Below are positions 14,464 through 16,468 of a DNA stretch of 16,468 bases, piece after piece. The position numbers and the translations under genes were made by a program. The notes under the pieces were generated by a model that saw nothing but the letters and a program-made list of their open reading frames with translations, had not been told where the DNA came from and did no database searches. The DNA is from an uncultured Clostridium sp. (GTDB taxonomy: Bacteria; Bacillota; Clostridia; TANB77; CAG-508). The DNA lies in the NCBI GenBank assembly GCA_900551615.1, contig URWN01000028.1, forward strand, positions 1-16,468, in the 5' to 3' direction. The stretch's first letter is position 1. Every line of letters begins with the position of its first letter.

Positions 14464-15020
14464 TTATCTTTCGAAGTCTAATTCTTTATAAGAATATTTC
14501 GCAACTTCACAATTTTCTAGACATAATGACAATAGAGTTTCGGCATCTAGTATTCCTTCAAAGTAACATTTAACTGGTATACTAATTCCTCCATGTGCTA
14601 CTATTAATATTCTTTTTCCAGCATATTCGTTTTTGATGCTATCTAAAAAATCATATACTCTTCCAAAAAAATCTCTTATATTTTCTGCTTTATTATATTT
14701 TAAATTTTTCTTGTAACTCCAAAAAGTATTAAAATCAAAATCTGTATTAGGCATTCCTTCAAATTCTCCAAAATCTCTTTCTGAAACTCTTTCATCTATT
14801 ATCATTTTAATATTTCTTCCTTGATTTATAATCTCTGCAGTTTGTATAGCTCTCTTTAATGGCGAACATAAAATTAAATCTATTTTTTCATTTTTCAAAG
14901 AATCTCTTGTTTCTTCTGCTTGTTTGATGCCTTTTTCATTTAATTCTATATCTGCTTTTCCTTGTACTTTTTTAATAGGTTCCATTCTGTCTGTCCGTGT
15001 CTTGTTAATAATATTTCCAT
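14464..15020 (-). CDS. Histidine phosphatase with an in-gene -1 frameshift at A-AAA-AAG
   Basis: Histidine phosphatases remove phosphate through a phospho-His intermediate and act on small metabolites or proteins. From ATG 15020, with AGGAGG 8 nt upstream, the frame gives MEILLTRHGQTEWNLLKK and then stops early at TAG (14948-14946). The rest (VQGKADIELNEKG onward) is in the -1 frame, to the stop at 14464. The switch point is TTA-AAA-AAG: an A-AAA-AAG heptamer set exactly in the phase needed for -1 slippage. The joined product is about 185 residues. It has the catalytic RHG (His8), SPLKRAIQTAE, a SERDFGEFEG acid block and the second His (about 143) in ILIVAHGGIS. Without the shift, a protein starting at 14985 would lack the catalytic His. 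The cause could be programmed frameshifting, loss of one A, or a sequencing error in the A-run. The ribosome binding site overlaps the stop of the upstream RtcB-like gene, so the two are coupled. The substrate is unknown. Confidence 0.82.
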
Positions 15021-15034
15021 AATAAAATTTCCTC

Positions 15035-16147
15035 CTAATATTCTTTAAATCCTCTTTTGGTTATAGATGCAATTTGTTTCATTTTTCCTTGTATTTCACC
15101 AGGATAAATTTTTAATATATCTTGAACCGTTTCTGAAATTGGAGCATCTCCATCAGCTGTTCCTCTTATTTTAATATCTACATCAATATTTAATATTTGT
15201 CCATCTTTAAAACTATTATCACCGATTTTTATATCATCTTTACTAATTTTTATGTTTGCATTTTTATTTGGAACTTTCTGCCCCAATCCATGAGGACTTA
15301 GTGTAAAATTCATATTATCATGCTTAAATCGATTTTTTTCACTTTCTAAAGGATTTACAAAATAAATATCTTCTCCTGGTGCTGTAAGCAAAGCATACAT
15401 TCCTTCTTTCCAATGACAACCTATACAAATAGAATGTTCTGTAGGCATTCCATAATGTTGAATATTTATTATTTTTTTGTCAATTAATCCATCAAATGTA
15501 GTTTCTATGAAATATTCATTTCTTTTTTCATTAAATTCTTCTAAAAAATGTGATATATTCCAGAACTTTTCTGCATATTCTCCATCTAAATATCTTAAAT
15601 ATCTACCTGTTTCAGGATCTGTATAAGTCTTAATAGCATTATAATACCAGTTATCCTTTTCTGGAAACAACCCTTCTTCCATATTTCCTTCTTTATATTC
15701 TGCTGCTGATGCATGAACTACAATATAATAACCTTCTTCTAATTTATGTTTTCCATCACAATAACATAAAGTGCAAAAATGATTACCTCTGTTATAATTC
15801 CAATCATAAGTATTATCAGTATTAAAAGTTTTTTCTATTCTATTTTTAAATTCTTCTGGTGTAATTTTATCTTTTAATTTATACGCACAAACTCCACATA
15901 CATTAACAGTAGCATCAATTGGAACAAATGGTACATCACAATCCCAAGTTATACACGTTCCAACAAAAAATCCTCCCATCATTCGTACAGCATCTATTGA
16001 TAATCCTAAATCAGACATAGCATAGATTTTTGCATCTTTTTTACAATTCGATAATTGACTAGTTACATCCGATATCATTTTTTCTGTAGTTCCTAAAAAT
16101 TCTAAAATTTTCATTTGTGTTTCATCATTAAATGTTAAATTAACCAT
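15035..16147 (-). CDS. Divergent RtcB-like RNA ligase homologue
   Basis: RtcB joins RNA 2',3'-cyclic-phosphate or 3'-phosphate ends to 5'-OH ends using GTP and Mn2+. I matched this 370-residue protein to RtcB by eye, in the right order. IYAMSD (41-46) and GGFFVGT stand for MPDVH..GxxIGS. VNVCGVCAYKL (81-91) stands for VDIGCGMxALR. NRGNHF (119-124) stands for the GxGNHF signature. VVHASA (143-148) stands for LHSGSR. INIQHYG (228-233) corresponds to INCHHNY. CHWKEG (244-249) corresponds to TRKGA. SPHGLGQ (284-290) corresponds to the guanylated SHGAGR. DAPISETVQDILK matches the C-terminus. Likely metal or guanylate residues C84, H123, H145, H231 and H286 survive, but the first Asp appears as Asn82 and several arginines are lost. 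The known RtcB is about 400 residues, so this is a reduced, divergent member. It may have a different RNA-end activity, or only the fold. ATG 16147 follows GGAAGG. It is first in a two-gene operon with the phosphatase. Confidence 0.62.
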   Translation of the reverse strand: MVNLTFNDETQMKILEFLGTTEKMISDVTSQLSNCKKDAKIYAMSDLGLSIDAVRMMGGFFVGTCITWDCDVPFVPIDATVNVCGVCAYKLKDKITPEEFKNRIEKTFNTDNTYDWNYNRGNHFCTLCYCDGKHKLEEGYYIVVHASAAEYKEGNMEEGLFPEKDNWYYNAIKTYTDPETGRYLRYLDGEYAEKFWNISHFLEEFNEKRNEYFIETTFDGLIDKKIINIQHYGMPTEHSICIGCHWKEGMYALLTAPGEDIYFVNPLESEKNRFKHDNMNFTLSPHGLGQKVPNKNANIKISKDDIKIGDNSFKDGQILNIDVDIKIRGTADGDAPISETVQDILKIYPGEIQGKMKQIASITKRGFKEY

Positions 16148-16171
16148 ACTAAAACCTTCCTATAATAAATT

Positions 16172-16183
16172 TGACTATTGTCA
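16172..16183 (-). promoter_or_regulatory. Possible operator at the RtcB-like transcription start
   Basis: The perfect inverted repeat TGAC-TATT-GTCA lies 5-17 bp beyond the -10 box, overlapping the expected start of transcription, where a repressor would block initiation. Confidence 0.4.
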
Positions 16184-16188
16184 TTTTA

Positions 16189-16217
16189 ATTATAAAATGG
16201 TTTCAATATTATGTAAA
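16189..16217 (-). promoter_or_regulatory. Sigma-A promoter of the RtcB-like/phosphatase operon
   Basis: On the minus strand, -35 TTTACA (16217-16212), 17-bp spacer and a perfect -10 TATAAT (16194-16189). The start codon is 41 nt downstream. There is no sigma-54 type promoter, unlike Escherichia coli rtcB. Confidence 0.75.
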
Positions 16218-16249
16218 ATACATATTTGTTTTCAAAATATAACTTTTAG

Positions 16250-16417
16250 TTATATTTTACAATTATCTTTTAAAATTTCAATTAAATTATTTAATTCTTT
16301 AAATTTATTATTAACATTATAATATATTCCATATTCAGCTGGAGCAAGTGAAAAACCTACATCTAATTCATTTAATTCATTATTTGCTAATTTATCTTCT
16401 ACATATTCTTTTGTTGC
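16250..16417 (-). CDS. C-terminal part of an unrecognised protein
   Basis: A minus-strand frame runs from about 16417 to TAA (16252-16250) without a start. The readable end includes KEYVEDKLANNELNELDVG, then a stretch with SLAPAEYGIYYNVNN, and finishes LKDNCKI. Acidic, Asn-rich and probably soluble. Upstream of 16417 the frame meets TGA at 16423-16421, inside the abruptly GC-rich tail, so the gene is either cut by that junction or decayed. It precedes the RtcB-like gene in the same direction but is separated from it by that gene's promoter. I do not recognise the family. Confidence 0.5.
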   Translation of the reverse strand, partial: ATKEYVEDKLANNELNELDVGFSLAPAEYGIYYNVNNKFKELNNLIEILKDNCKI

Positions 16418-16468
16418 CGCTCAGCATAGCTTTGCCGGGATCGGCTCCGGTCCCGAGAAGAAGGTTGA
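16418..16468. other. Abrupt GC-rich tail, possible assembly artefact
   Basis: The last 51 bases are about 60% GC, directly next to DNA of roughly 20% GC, and contain the near-palindrome CCGGGATCGGCTCCGGTCCCG. Gene and composition both break at 16418. A chimeric contig end is the simplest reading. A true insertion boundary is possible. Confidence 0.5.

Larger units (their letters stand above)
12610..16468. mobile_element. One end of an integrative mobilizable element (continues beyond the window)
   Basis: It starts at the tRNA-Leu fragment and contains phased integrase-type repeats, a MobV oriT and relaxase. It then carries the RtcB-like/phosphatase operon as probable cargo. No type IV secretion genes are seen, so it would depend on a helper. 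No integrase is seen here, so it must lie near the other end, or be lost. Inclusion of the cargo is inferred from position, since the second boundary is not in the window. Confidence 0.65.

Noticed and set aside
14464..14985. Histidine phosphatase starting at ATG 14985
   Set aside because: It would begin inside the conserved domain, lack the catalytic RHG and have no ribosome binding site. The RHG segment is present just upstream in another frame.

Overview
The window comes from a low-GC, spore-forming Firmicute, most likely a gut-type member of the Clostridia. Coding sequence is very AT-rich, Shine-Dalgarno sites are strong (AGGAGG), L28 is the zinc-binding four-Cys form, and a 24-residue SpoVM gene lies next to rpmB as it does in Bacillus.

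Left part (1-6800), chromosomal core. The tmRNA gene ssrA is on the minus strand with a good sigma-A promoter and the degradation tag ANNEELAYAA; its 3' end is not visible. A possible valS start lies at the left edge. A decayed M14 zinc carboxypeptidase and an unrecognised 48-residue gene follow on the plus strand. Then come the proteostasis genes tig-clpP-clpX on the minus strand, with a 138-bp near-perfect inverted repeat between tig and clpP. rpmB is on the plus strand. Facing it are two very small genes: spoVM and a 49-residue two-helix membrane protein. nth (endonuclease III) follows with its own promoter.

Middle (6800-11530), a five-gene minus-strand operon. It reads flippase-like membrane protein (LPG synthase TM/UPF0104 type), two GT8 glycosyltransferases overlapping by 8 bp, and two PlsC-type acyltransferases. 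I infer that it makes and handles an acylated glycolipid or lipid-linked surface glycan. The product is unknown.

Right part (11600-16468), accessory DNA. After an unrecognised 116-residue gene and a GNAT acetyltransferase pseudogene comes a 3' fragment of tRNA-Leu(UAA), cut in the anticodon loop. This is the signature of an attachment site. To its right lie three GTTAGGAA repeats phased at 11 bp, an oriT hairpin with the pMV158-type nick sequence TAGTGTG/TTA, and a MobV relaxase. This looks like one end of an integrative mobilizable element whose integrase and other end lie outside the window. Behind the relaxase, on the opposite strand, is a two-gene operon: a divergent RtcB-like RNA ligase and a histidine phosphatase. 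The phosphatase stop-start junction is tightly coupled. Its RHG catalytic motif is in a different frame from the rest of the protein, joined exactly at an A-AAA-AAG slippery heptamer. This pair is the best candidate for something undescribed. The last 50 bases are abruptly GC-rich and may be an assembly artefact.
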